Assembly (NCBI GenBank): GCA_910588545.1
Contig: CAJUOU010000002.1
Coordinates: 83,382 to 147,381, forward strand
From: an uncultured Christensenellaceae bacterium
GTDB lineage: Bacteria > Bacillota > Clostridia > Christensenellales > UBA3700
DNA: 64,000 nucleotides
Direction: 5' to 3'
The position numbers and the translations under genes are program-made. Positions 1 through 10,000 of the stretch are shown in pieces; within the stretch, counting starts at the first letter, position 1, and every line of letters begins with the position of its first letter. The notes beneath the pieces were generated by a model that did no database searches, was not told where the DNA came from, and saw only the letters and a list, made by a program, of their open reading frames with translations.

Positions 1-189
1 AAAAAATCACTCAAAAGGTCGCAACATTGTTTTATGTGTATTACTCTTCTTGTTGATAACCGATAAATATACCTTGCAAGTCGGACTGAAATACAGCGTA
101 GCGAAATTTCACGCTTGGTCCGAGAACGCGAGTTCGACCGCCAACGAGTCGATTTTTTTATTTAAAAAAATCACTCAAAAGGTCGCAAC
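1..189. repeat. 25-bp direct repeat flanking a hairpin-rich spacer
   Basis: An exact 25-bp sequence (six A residues, then TCACTCAAAAGGTCGCAAC) occurs at 1-25 and again at 165-189, 164 bp apart. The spacer is less AT-rich than its surroundings and contains short dyads such as GAAC-GCGA-GTTC near 124-135. No gene is visible. It may be part of a dispersed repeat or tandem unit cut by the window edge; the first copy could extend to the left. Confidence 0.6.
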
Positions 190-195
190 GAGCGT

Positions 196-657
196 TTATT
201 TGTGATATTCCGAATTACTGTTTATCATAAAAGCACGATAAATTTGTTCCGACAAAACCACTCGCATAAGTTGATGCGGATAGGTCATTTTACCAAAACA
301 CAAGCTAAAATCCGCCTTTTGTTTAACTTCGTCGGACAATCCGTAAGAGCCGCCTATAACAAAGGATATTTCACTTACTCCGCCGCTTTGCAAGCTGTCA
401 ATTTTTTCTGCCAAATCAGGGCTGGATAGCATACTGCCTCCCAAATCTAAAATAATGACATATCCTTTTAATTTGGACAAAATGCTTTTACCCTCGTTTA
501 TTTTTACTTTATTTATGTCATTTCCCTCAAGTCTGCTTTCCGCAAGTTCTAATATGTTAAACTTGCAAAATCTTGTAAGACGTTTTGCATATTCCGCCAC
601 AGCATCACGATAAAAGCTTTCCTTAATTTTTCCTATACAAATTATGTTGATATTCAT
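196..657 (-). CDS. rlmH: 23S rRNA (pseudouridine1915-N3)-methyltransferase RlmH
   Basis: SPOUT-class methyltransferase that methylates pseudouridine 1915 in helix 69 of 23S rRNA on assembled 70S ribosomes. Seen: a 153-residue protein, close to the family's usual 155-160, with the family SAM-knot sequence VIGGSYGLS near residue 100 and the C-terminal signature GKMTYPHQLMR followed by LSEQIYRAF. It is the last gene of a leftward group; its start overlaps the stop of the CPBP protease gene by 4 bp (ATGA type), so the two are probably translationally coupled. In Firmicutes rlmH usually lies downstream of walJ and an HtrA protease; here a CPBP protease sits in the intervening place. Confidence 0.95.
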   Translation of the reverse strand: MNINIICIGKIKESFYRDAVAEYAKRLTRFCKFNILELAESRLEGNDINKVKINEGKSILSKLKGYVIILDLGGSMLSSPDLAEKIDSLQSGGVSEISFVIGGSYGLSDEVKQKADFSLCFGKMTYPHQLMRVVLSEQIYRAFMINSNSEYHK

Positions 658-1838
658 AGCAAATTAATTATCCATACAGCAAGAGCAATGCCGATTGCCG
701 CAATCAATGAGTACAAATCGAATTTTTTACGTTTTTTGATAGTCTGCTTATTTGCCTCGGTCAAAAGCTTATCTAATTGATTATCTTGATTGCCTGTAGC
801 AAAACTATCAGCTTGCAAATTATCATTTTCAATTTGAATATCGCCATTTAAATTAATGCCATCGCAAGGGTCATCAAATAACGATTTTAAAGAGTTTTCC
901 AACCTATTGTAATTATCCTTGATACCTTGTGCTGTAAATGCCTTGCCAAGGTCCTTTGCCCAAGCCATTTTATCGGTTGTATTTTCTATCCCTTTTGCTT
1001 GTTTACTCAATTTCATAATATATCTTAGCAAGAAATACAATCCTACAAAACCGACAATACTCATTACGACGTAAATTGCAATAAGTGCACCATTTGAAAT
1101 TTGAACATCGACATTTACAAGTATAACATCAAACAAAACTGCTAGTGCATTGTTTGAAAAATGGCAAATTATGGATGCAAGCAATGAACCTGTTACAAAA
1201 TATACATAAGCAAACACTAAACCGATAAAAAATTGATGAACTGTTTGCGCCGCATTGCCGTGAAAAATTGAAAACATAAATCCCGACACTAGTATTGCAA
1301 ACAAATAATTTTTTCGCTTAAGGCTTCTTGCAACACAGCCACGGAATAATATTTCTTCCCCGATTGCAGGAAAAACACAAACGAAAATTATTGAAACAAG
1401 CACTTCCCACCACTTGGTACCAATACTAATACCGACACTTGGAGTTTCTTTGGTAATCAAAGTTACAAGTTGTACAAAGCCTTGTGCAAGCGGCAAAAAT
1501 GCCAAAATGCCAAATATAGCAATAACAGGTAGTATCAAAATTTGTTTATAATTTAATTTACGTTCTATCCTGCACTCACGAAGCAAAGGTTTGCGAGCGA
1601 TTCCGCTATAAGCCGCCACTGCCAATACAAGCGCAACTTGATTAATAAACAGCATTACCCACGAAAACCATATTGGCAAAGTTTCAAGATTGTTTATATC
1701 AACACCCGTTAAATATGCTATTAAAAGTAAAACTACTTGGAAAATATATAAAAATACAAAGCCGGCAACAAATACGCCTGCCCCATCACTTACCCTAGGT
1801 CCGAAATAACTTTTGTTAATATCTTCGATTTTTTTCAT
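654..1838 (-). CDS. CPBP family intramembrane metalloprotease
   Basis: Multi-pass membrane protein of the CPBP (Abi/CAAX protease, Rce1-like) family. Seen: about eight hydrophobic segments, the motif EEILFRG (EExxxR) around residue 160 and the second motif FSIFHGN (FxxxH) about 30 residues later, which form the presumed metal/catalytic site; then a soluble tail of about 100 residues and a final hydrophobic stretch at the extreme C-terminus. Members process prenylated or peptide substrates or act in bacteriocin immunity; the substrate here is unknown. I chose the ATG at 1838 because GGGTGG lies just upstream; a TTG at 1853 would add five residues. It lies between the walJ-like gene and rlmH. 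Confidence 0.85.
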   Translation of the reverse strand: MKKIEDINKSYFGPRVSDGAGVFVAGFVFLYIFQVVLLLIAYLTGVDINNLETLPIWFSWVMLFINQVALVLAVAAYSGIARKPLLRECRIERKLNYKQILILPVIAIFGILAFLPLAQGFVQLVTLITKETPSVGISIGTKWWEVLVSIIFVCVFPAIGEEILFRGCVARSLKRKNYLFAILVSGFMFSIFHGNAAQTVHQFFIGLVFAYVYFVTGSLLASIICHFSNNALAVLFDVILVNVDVQISNGALIAIYVVMSIVGFVGLYFLLRYIMKLSKQAKGIENTTDKMAWAKDLGKAFTAQGIKDNYNRLENSLKSLFDDPCDGINLNGDIQIENDNLQADSFATGNQDNQLDKLLTEANKQTIKKRKKFDLYSLIAAIGIALAVWIINLL

Positions 1839-1888
1839 ATCCCACCCGTACAAACAGTTTTTTAAATTTATATTTTGCTGCAGACAAA

Positions 1889-2668
1889 TTAAATATCATA
1901 AATTTTGCTGGGAATATATTGGTCAAGTATATCCAAAATTATATCCCCTTTTTCCGCACCTATACTTTTAAGGGCATTGCCGCTTTCCTTAAAAGCAAGT
2001 TCTTTCAAATTATTATCCTCGCTAAGATGAGCAAGCAAAAACCTTTTTGAGCTTGGTGCAAGCTTTAAAATTGCGTTTGCTGTTTCAAAATTTGCAAGAT
2101 GCCCGCGGTTACTCATTATCCTACGCTTTAATTGTTCGGGATAATGTCCCTTTTTTAACATATTAATGTCGTGATTTGATTCTATTACCGTAAGGTCAGT
2201 ACCCGTTAAATGTTTTAAAATGCTTTCGGTAACCACCCCAAGGTCTGTTGCCAAAGCAAACACTTTGCCTTCCCCTTCTATCCTATAACCGACCGAATAA
2301 GTAGCATCGTGCGGTGTACGGAACGGCTTTACAAATACACCACCGATATAAAAACCATTTTCGTAATTTTCGTTATCCCCACAGTAATCAACGTCCCCGA
2401 CTTTCCCGACGATTGCTTTAAAACATTGCGGATGAGCGTAAACTTTAGCCTGCGTTTCTCTTGCAAGAATACCAATGCCTTTTACATGGTCGCTGTGGTC
2501 GTGAGTAATCAAAATATGACTGATGTCGGAAAACCCCAACCCTATGCTTAGCATTCGGTTTTTAAGTTCCCTACAAGACAGCCCGTTATCGATAACTATC
2601 CCCTGTCCTTCCACATTTATATAAATACAATTTCCTTTACTACCGCTACCAAGCGAACAAACCCGCAT
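1889..2668 (-). CDS. walJ: WalJ/YycJ-like MBL-fold metallo-hydrolase
   Basis: Metallo-beta-lactamase-fold hydrolase. Seen: metal-binding motif THDHSDH near residue 55, further His/Asp positions (PHDATYS, ATDLG, SNHDINML, LAHLSEDN) and an N-terminal VCSLGSGSKGNC typical of the YycJ/WalJ branch. The length of 259 fits the family. WalJ proteins are linked to the WalRK cell-wall regulon and to coordination of division with replication; the biochemical activity is probably a nuclease. AGAGGT precedes the ATG. Proximity to rlmH matches the usual Firmicutes arrangement; walRK and htrA are not in the window. Confidence 0.85.
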   Translation of the reverse strand: MRVCSLGSGSKGNCIYINVEGQGIVIDNGLSCRELKNRMLSIGLGFSDISHILITHDHSDHVKGIGILARETQAKVYAHPQCFKAIVGKVGDVDYCGDNENYENGFYIGGVFVKPFRTPHDATYSVGYRIEGEGKVFALATDLGVVTESILKHLTGTDLTVIESNHDINMLKKGHYPEQLKRRIMSNRGHLANFETANAILKLAPSSKRFLLAHLSEDNNLKELAFKESGNALKSIGAEKGDIILDILDQYIPSKIYDI

Positions 2669-2776
2669 TTTTACCTCTGTCTATCAACTAATTATTTTTA
2701 ATAAATAAATCACATACATTTTAATTATATATTATATTTTTATTAAATGCAATCTTTTTATAGCTAATAATAAAAA

Positions 2777-2805
2777 GAATGACTAAGCAACCTACTTAAT
2801 CATTC
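2777..2805 (-). terminator. Intrinsic terminator after the sodium-dependent transporter gene
   Basis: On the minus strand an 11-bp stem with a 7-nt loop is followed by TTTTTATTATT, 30 nt past the stop of the transporter gene. Confidence 0.8.
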
Positions 2806-2834
2806 CTGTTTATTTTTATTTACTCCTAAAATTA

Positions 2835-4322
2835 CTAATTGAGTTTAAACCGCTTTTTATTTTCCACATAATTGACTATTACATTTGCTATTATGCTGAA
2901 AAGCACTAGTAGCACGGCGGATAATATAATTGCGAGTTTTCCGCTTACTGTTGTAAAGCCCGCTTGTCCGGAAATTACCTCATAAACACCTATTCCAAGC
3001 ACACATAAAATACCAATCGGAGTGATATATCTTATCAAAAAGCCCCAAATCTTATAAATGGTAATTTTATTTTTTGTATCTGCACCCAAATCATCCATCA
3101 AATTTTTAGGTTTAACTTTAAACCCGACAAGCAGACAGGTCGTGGCTGCAGTAATAGGCAAAATAATTTTGTTGGTAACGGAATCAAATAGTGTTAACAA
3201 ATCTACCCCTTCAACCTGCAAATTTTTAACACCGAATGACATAGCGATAAACGAGCCTATACCAAAAACAATGCCCGCTACACACATGGACGCCAATTTT
3301 CTGTTTATATGAAATTTTTCCACAATAAATTGTACAGGCACTTCAAGCAAGGCGATTGAGGAGGTTGTTGCGGCAAGAATTACAAGCATAAAGAAAATTG
3401 CACCGAAAATCCTACCCGCGATAGGTCCCATACTAGCAAACACTTCGGCAAGTACCACAAACAACAATCCCGGTCCTGCAGTAGGCTCAAGCCCAAAGGA
3501 AAATACCGCCGGGAATATCGCCATACCCGCAAGCATTGCAATAATTGTATCCATAATGCCAACCATTACACTGCTTTTGCCGATATTCATATTGTCTTTC
3601 ATATAACTACCGTAAGCAACATTAATACCCATACCAAGCGACATACTGAAAAACACTTGACCTAGCGCAGATAAAATTGTAGAGCCGTTTACTTTTGTAA
3701 AATCGGGTTTGAACAAAAACTCTAGACCTTTGGACGCATTTGGCAAGGTCAAACTTTTTATGACTACAATTATCAAACACACGAACAGGGCAGGCATTAG
3801 TATTTTACTTGCTTTTTCAATACCTTTGTTCACGCCAAACAAAACTATGATTGCAACAACAAAAGCAAATATGAACAAGTAAAGTACAGGCATACCTACG
3901 CTTTGCGTAAATGTACCAAACATATCTCCTACATGATTTGCACCGCTTGCAACGCCAATGCCGCCAATATAGTCAACCATATATTTAATTGACCAACCGC
4001 CGATTACTTGGTAATAACACAAAATCAAAAAAGGAACAATAACACCGAGATAGCCAAGCCATTTAGCCCACTTGCTTATCCCTCCGAATGTATCTATAAC
4101 ATTAACACCCGAGCGCTTGCCTATGACAAACTCGCCTATCATTGCTATGACACCGACCAAGCAAACCATAATGATATAGATAAAAACAAAAGCCGCACCG
4201 CCGCCTTGACCTACTCTGTATGGAAAACTCCACAAATTGCCAAGACCGACAGCCGACCCAACTGTTGCCATTAAAAATCCAAATTTACTTGTAAACCCTT
4301 TGTTACTCTTTTGCTTGTTCAA
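2835..4322 (-). CDS. Sodium-dependent (NSS/SNF family) transporter
   Basis: Neurotransmitter:sodium symporter family protein, LeuT fold, importing an amino acid or related solute with Na+. Seen: 495 residues, about 11-12 hydrophobic segments, and the TM1 signature GSAVGLGNLWSFPY near residue 17, including the unwound glycines that bind substrate and sodium. The substrate cannot be told from sequence alone. The start appears to be TTG at 4322, with AGGAG seven bases upstream; no ATG is available before the conserved TM1 region. It is a single-gene unit with its own terminator. Confidence 0.9.
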   Translation of the reverse strand: MNKQKSNKGFTSKFGFLMATVGSAVGLGNLWSFPYRVGQGGGAAFVFIYIIMVCLVGVIAMIGEFVIGKRSGVNVIDTFGGISKWAKWLGYLGVIVPFLILCYYQVIGGWSIKYMVDYIGGIGVASGANHVGDMFGTFTQSVGMPVLYLFIFAFVVAIIVLFGVNKGIEKASKILMPALFVCLIIVVIKSLTLPNASKGLEFLFKPDFTKVNGSTILSALGQVFFSMSLGMGINVAYGSYMKDNMNIGKSSVMVGIMDTIIAMLAGMAIFPAVFSFGLEPTAGPGLLFVVLAEVFASMGPIAGRIFGAIFFMLVILAATTSSIALLEVPVQFIVEKFHINRKLASMCVAGIVFGIGSFIAMSFGVKNLQVEGVDLLTLFDSVTNKIILPITAATTCLLVGFKVKPKNLMDDLGADTKNKITIYKIWGFLIRYITPIGILCVLGIGVYEVISGQAGFTTVSGKLAIILSAVLLVLFSIIANVIVNYVENKKRFKLN

Positions 4323-4386
4323 CTTTTTGCTCCTGTTATTTTATTTCTTAAATTCTCCCCACAAATTATTTGCTTTCTATATACTT

Positions 4387-5262
4387 TTAATCATTGTTAT
4401 TTTCAGCATTTTTTATATTAGAAACATCTGTTTTAGTGATAATATCCCGATTTTCGCAAGGTTTTTGCTCATTTTCGTCAATATTATTCTTTTTATCAAT
4501 ATTATCCGCATTTGTCTCGTGTATTATTTTACCGCAGTCGTTTTCACAATCAAAGCTATTATTTTTACCTTCCTCTTTCACTGTTTCCGAACTGTTTGAA
4601 ACGCTATTTTCGTCCTCATTATACAATGTGTTTTGTGCGGCTTTTTTCTTTTTTATCTTGCCTTTAACAACCAAATAAATTATATTGATAACCAATAGAG
4701 CCAAAACAGCGACCATAAATATCGTTAAAAATAAATTTAAATTATCTTTAAACAATATGCTCAATCCCGTCATTATCAAGCCTGAGGATATGTTACCCAA
4801 ACTTACTGCAAGCAAAGATTTCCAAAAACCCAAACCTAAAAATACTGCGACTGCCGTACCCGTCCAAACACCTGTTAAAGGCAGAGGTATTGCAACAAAC
4901 AAAAATACGCCAACCATTTTTATAATATCTTCCGTATTTTTAGAGTCTGCTTTGTTCGCTTTTTTCCTTACACTTTCCGCCTTTGACTTAAATAAACTTT
5001 CCACAGCGTTTGCAAGCCCGCGGAAAATTTTTATTTTTTTCATAGCATTTAATATCGGCATTAAAATTAAAAGCAAAATCGGAGCTACGATAATAGAGCC
5101 TAAAAAAGCATAGCCGAAAGCTTCGTACCAACTAAGCCCCATTTCTATTGCAACAGGTATTGCACCGCGCAACTCCACAATAGGCAACATCGATATAATA
5201 AATATCGTCAAAATATCGTTATTAAGAAGCTCTCTAAAAAAATTTATTACCGCATCTGCCAT
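4387..5262 (-). CDS. Small multi-drug export-type membrane protein (COG2426-like)
   Basis: Integral membrane protein resembling the putative small multi-drug export family. Seen: N-terminal segment with MLPIVELRGAIPVAI, which is typical of this family, several further transmembrane segments up to about residue 200, and a long hydrophilic tail of about 85 residues rich in Asn, Glu and Lys that the family core does not need. Export activity has not been well shown for the family, so treat the name as a label. It is leftward, divergent from the ttcA-like gene, and separated from the downstream symporter gene by 64 bp. Confidence 0.75.
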   Translation of the reverse strand: MADAVINFFRELLNNDILTIFIISMLPIVELRGAIPVAIEMGLSWYEAFGYAFLGSIIVAPILLLILMPILNAMKKIKIFRGLANAVESLFKSKAESVRKKANKADSKNTEDIIKMVGVFLFVAIPLPLTGVWTGTAVAVFLGLGFWKSLLAVSLGNISSGLIMTGLSILFKDNLNLFLTIFMVAVLALLVINIIYLVVKGKIKKKKAAQNTLYNEDENSVSNSSETVKEEGKNNSFDCENDCGKIIHETNADNIDKKNNIDENEQKPCENRDIITKTDVSNIKNAENNND

Positions 5263-5462
5263 TTAGCACATCTCCGCATCAACATAGATTTGATTATAAA
5301 ATTTTAAATAAAATATTAAATCAGCATACTATATTGTATTTTTATACTATTTAATTATAACTAAATGGTTGCATAAAGTCAATAAGATAGTGTATATTAA
5401 TATATATTATATACCTAGCAAGCAAAATTATAATGATTTTAGCGATAATAAAGGGGTTAGCT

Positions 5463-6233
5463 ATGCAAAAAATACTCGGACTTACACGAAGAGCCATTGA
5501 CGATTATAAAATGATTAAAGAGGGAGATAAAATTGCCGTAGGCGTCAGCGGCGGAAAAGACAGCATTTGTCTGCTTGCGGTTTTAAATGCGTACAAAAAA
5601 TTTGCTCCCTATAAATTTGATATTATAGCTATAAACATTAATCTTGGGTTTGAGCAAACCAAAGCGGAAGAAGTTCAGGCATTAAAAGACTTTTGTAAAC
5701 AGCAAGATATCCCTTTGATAATACACGATACGGATATTGCAAAAATAATTTTTGAAGACAGAAAGGAAAAATCGCCTTGTTCGCTTTGCTCAAAAATGCG
5801 AAGAGGTGCGCTTAATACAGTTGCAATTCAACATGGTTGTAATAAAATCGCTTTGGGACATAATGCCGACGACATATTGGAAACAATGCTTATGTGCCTT
5901 ATGAACGAGGGAAGATTTAGTACTTTTTCCCCTGTCAGTTTTATGGATAGAACAAATATGACATTGATAAGACCTTTTATTTACATAGAGGAAAAATATT
6001 TGGCCGCCTTATGCAAAAAATACAACTTCCCTATCGTACACAATCCTTGTCCTAAGGACAAAAATTCAAATCGTAGTGAAACAAAGCAATTAATAGAGCA
6101 ACTTAATAACAAAACACTAGGTACAAAACAAATAATGCTTGGGGCAATTTATAACCCATCCCGCAATAACCTTTGGGATACTTCAGTACCTAAAGATTAT
6201 CAAAGGGAAAATGACGAAAACAGGAAAATTTGA
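5463..6233 (+). CDS. ttcA: TtcA-like tRNA 2-thiocytidine biosynthesis protein
   Basis: PP-loop ATPase that adenylates and thiolates a tRNA base (cytidine 32 in TtcA). Seen: PP-loop SGGKDS at residues 29-34, a CSLC pair near residue 113 and a later Cys in NPCPKD, the three-cysteine pattern that binds the iron-sulfur cluster in TtcA/TtuA-type enzymes. Length is 256 residues. I prefer the ATG at 5463, preceded by AAAGGGG; an upstream ATG at 5433 adds ten poorly supported residues. It is a single rightward gene ending at a bidirectional terminator. It could instead be a paralogous PP-loop tRNA thiolase. Confidence 0.85.
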   Translation: MQKILGLTRRAIDDYKMIKEGDKIAVGVSGGKDSICLLAVLNAYKKFAPYKFDIIAININLGFEQTKAEEVQALKDFCKQQDIPLIIHDTDIAKIIFEDRKEKSPCSLCSKMRRGALNTVAIQHGCNKIALGHNADDILETMLMCLMNEGRFSTFSPVSFMDRTNMTLIRPFIYIEEKYLAALCKKYNFPIVHNPCPKDKNSNRSETKQLIEQLNNKTLGTKQIMLGAIYNPSRNNLWDTSVPKDYQRENDENRKI

Positions 6234-6285
6234 CTATTTAATACCGATTTTTTAATGTTTTTTACAAAATCAATAACAGAAAGAC

Positions 6286-6320
6286 AAAAAAAATACGCAA
6301 CAAAATTTTGCGTATTTTTT
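6286..6320. terminator. Bidirectional intrinsic terminator
   Basis: A/T-tailed hairpin AAATACGCAA...TTGCGTATTT with A-tract before and T-tract after, between the convergent ttcA-like gene and the DUF4870-like gene. Confidence 0.85.
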
Positions 6321-6334
6321 TACATTTTCTATAC

Positions 6335-6742
6335 TTATTTAAGCAATTTGATTTTACCTATCAAAGGCAACTCTTGGTCCTTATCGGTTACTATATATAC
6401 AATACCGATTATACCAAGAACTAAAATAGCTAAAGAATAAACAGCTGCAATTATACTAAAAATCCAAGTTACTCTTGTCAATATGCCAAAAACAATATTG
6501 CCTACTACCGAAAACAAAAGTAATAACAATCCTTCATTGGCATGCCTTGTTGCTTTTGCATCGCCTTTATACATTAAAAGCGGAATAAAAAACAATATAC
6601 CCCACAAATAACAAAGTGAAAAAATAACTTTTCTGGTCATTTCACTATCTGCTTCCACACCATTATTCTTACTTTCGGAATCAACTTGTTCCGCTTGTAC
6701 TTCCGGTGCGACATTTTCCTGAGACTTTTCCTTTTCGTCCAT
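6335..6742 (-). CDS. Small membrane protein, DUF4870/Tic20-like
   Basis: A 135-residue protein with an acidic soluble N-terminal 35 residues followed by three or four hydrophobic segments. The pattern (YKGDAKATRHANEGLLLLLF, then glycine-rich TM hairpins) resembles DUF4870/Tic20-like bacterial membrane proteins of unknown role. AGGTG precedes the ATG. It is a single-gene unit, divergent from the M60 protease gene. Confidence 0.6.
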   Translation of the reverse strand: MDEKEKSQENVAPEVQAEQVDSESKNNGVEADSEMTRKVIFSLCYLWGILFFIPLLMYKGDAKATRHANEGLLLLLFSVVGNIVFGILTRVTWIFSIIAAVYSLAILVLGIIGIVYIVTDKDQELPLIGKIKLLK

Positions 6743-7025
6743 AATACACCTCGCAAAATTTGCAAATAAAATTTACTAATAAATATTATACGCTCATTGA
6801 ATAAAATTTGTCAATAAAATAATATAATTTAGTACCTTAAATATTCTTATCACTAAAATTGTAAATCATACATAAATTAATATAGCAAAAATTACCTAAG
6901 CTTTACCAAAATTTTTGCAAAACAATGTAAACAAACTTGACTTTTACGGCTGTTTGAGCTATATTGTTTATATATACACATATATTATAAAATATTTAGT
7001 ATAAAAATTTTTATGGAGAATAACT
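6743..7025. promoter_or_regulatory. Divergent intergenic region with promoter of the M60 protease gene
   Basis: On the plus strand TTGACT (6937-6942), a 17-bp spacer and TATATT (6960-6965) form a good sigma-A promoter about 60 nt upstream of the ATG at 7026. GGAG at 7015-7018 is the ribosome binding site. No inverted repeats like those at the two switchable promoters were found here. Confidence 0.65.
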
Positions 7026-10000
7026 ATGGCAGAAAAAAATTCTAAATCCAAAAATGTAGAAAATACAAAATCTACCCTAGCCACAACTCAAGAAAAAACA
7101 ACAAAATCTACTGCAAGTAAAACTGCAAAAGCGGATGGAACAGCAAAAGCTACGCCGTCTAAGGCTACTGCGACTACAACTGCTGAAAGCAAAAAAACAA
7201 GTAGTAAAACAGCCGACAGCAAAGTAACAAAAACAACTACTGCAAAAGCGGATACTACAAAATCAGCCGAGCCTAAAGCAACGAAAGCTACTAAGGCGGC
7301 AGACACCAAACCAACCGCTGCTAAAGCTGCCGAGCAAAAAAAGGCAGCACCAAAAGCAACTGCGGATAGTACTAAAAAAACTGCACAAAGCGAAAGTGCA
7401 AAATCAGTAAAAACGGACGGTACAAAAGCTTCCCCTGCCAAAAAGGTCGATAACAAAAAAGAAATTGCTGCGACAAAAGATACTACTGCTACCGCAAAAG
7501 CAGTAAAATCTACTGCTGCCCCAAAACAAGAGGCAAGCACTAAAGTAACAAAAACAACGTCTGCAAAAACGGATACTACAAAATCAGCAGAGTCAAAAAC
7601 GGCTAAAGTTACTAAAGTTGCTGATGCAAAAACAGTAACTGAAAAAGCACCTGTAGCCGAAAAAGCTACTGCAAAATCAAAAGTTACAAAAACTTCTGAC
7701 ACAGCTACAAAATCCGAAAAAGCCAACGAGAGCAAAAAAGTAAATGCAGCAGACTTGAACAATGTTACTGCTTACGACAAAGTGAACTCTAAGCAATCTA
7801 AAAAGACCGAAACTTCTGCTAATAACGAAGTTTTGGCTACCAAGAAAGCCAAAACAAATAAACAAACAACTAGTACTGCTAAAAATACCGACAAAAAAGT
7901 AGGAGATAAAAAATTATCTTTGAAAGAGCGTTTAGCCGCTATAGTTGCAAATGATAGCAATACTAACTCGAATGGCAAAACAGAATCACATACTTTGACT
8001 TTTAAAGATTTTATCACTAACAAAAAGTTGCGACTTTTTGCTATTTCCGCAATTATTTTGTTGTTTGTGTTTATATTGATTTTATCCGTTTCTATAGGTG
8101 CTGTAGCAGCAAATAAAGATAGATTACCGGGTGGTAGCGCTTATAGTGTTATGGACAATGCCTTGACAAAAGGTGCTTCGTACGATTACGAATACAGGAC
8201 AACTGCTGTTGCAGGTTATACCGAGGAATTTTTGGGTTATGTTGACAGAAAAATTCCTAAAGACTCCGAAATTACCAACCAAGGCATGGTAACAAACCCT
8301 AATATGTACCCTACTTACGGTTACACTCCTAGAGGCATTACCGAAAATGACAGAAGACAACTTATTAGCGAAGCATGGAATTTATGCTCCATAAATACGC
8401 GAATCGGTAGTGATGGTTATCCAAAAAACACCTACAACAAAATGGATAAAGACGGAAATCTTTCTTTGACCAGTGGCGTCGCAAACGAAAATGCACCTAC
8501 AAAATTATATAAACATACATCTGCTGTGGGAATGTATTACGGAGATGTTTCAAACGACGAAAAAGCCATTATCAAAAAAATGACTTTCAATCCACGTTCA
8601 TACTCTAACCACGAAATGTATAATGTTACAGGTATTTATGCCCCTGCGGGAGAAGTTATCAAAATAGAAATTAGCGAAGAAGATATGAATAAGACAAATG
8701 GTATAATGATTCATATCGGTCAAGCACTTTATAACAGAAAAGCAAACAATATTTGGCTAGGAAAAGGTCAAATGCAACGTTTCCCTGTTATCCTTAATAC
8801 AATGGTAATTGATAAAACCACTGCTGAATATGACGAAAAAACACATACTTATACAGGTTATGTAGGCTCGTTCTTGGGTGGACCGCTTTATATTTGTACG
8901 GAATCGAAAACCTTTACTGTTACCGTTTCAGGCGGTGTTCGTTACTCACATTTTATTTTAGGGCATACTACTCCTGAAGACTTTGAAGCTAATAAAGATT
9001 CATCTGCTCCTTATTTTGACTTGGAAGTATGGGATAATGGTGTACTACACTCAGGGCCAAAACTTCGTGCTCAAAACTTCTCTTACAATGACTTATTTAA
9101 AGTTGCTGAGCTTTGGGATAAAGTTACTTCCGTTACAACGACAGGTAATAATCAAAATATCGTATTCTTATATGACCCGTTTGTTGCGGCCGGAGCTGCG
9201 GTTGCATTCCCGGGACAGCACGCTGTTAACTGTCCTGACAGTTGGATGTCAAATTCACTAAATTATGAAACAATAATTAAAAGCGGCGGTTGGGGTAATT
9301 TCCACGAATACCATCACAATTTCCAAGGATATGGTGTAGGCAACGGAGGAGAAGTTACTAACAATGGACTAACTTTGGTATCTTATGCACTATTTACAAA
9401 AATATCGGCAAATCGCGGAATCAACAGTTACGGCTCGGCCGGTTTAGGTGGTTGGAATAATTATACAAGTGCAACTTGGGCATTAAATGATATATTAAAA
9501 CTTTCTGACGATAATCCTAATACAAATCCTTCAAACGGAGCACAAGGTTTGGCATTATATGCTACCCTACTTCATAATTTCGGAGCCGACGCATTTATTC
9601 AAGTACGTAAATTGGGCGGTGGTCAAAGCTATAAAAACTACTTTAAAAAATGGGAACAGTATACTCACAATAATATGACTTATTACTTTAAGGATATATT
9701 AAAAGGAGATGCTTACGGTAATTTAACAGACGAATGGTTAAAAGAAAATTCAAATCCGGATTACCCAATGTTCGTACCCGTATCAAGCGTATATCAAACA
9801 GGCAGAAGCTACATTTATGATGACGAATATAAATATTTCCAAACAATGCAACCTTATATAATACCTTATGGAGAAAAATTTGTAATCGATTTAAGTAAAT
9901 ATGTGGCTGAAGCTGATGGTACGCATAAGTCAGGAAGTATAGTTATTCCAAATGGTTTCACTTACAAAATTAAAAGTATAAGCCAACCTGAAAACGGAAG

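Noticed and set aside
7088..7762. Long antisense frame rich in Val/Ala/Phe opposite the M60 N-terminus
   Set aside because: It is a shadow of the Ala/Lys/Thr codon repeats of the sense gene; no ribosome site and a composition unlike real proteins.
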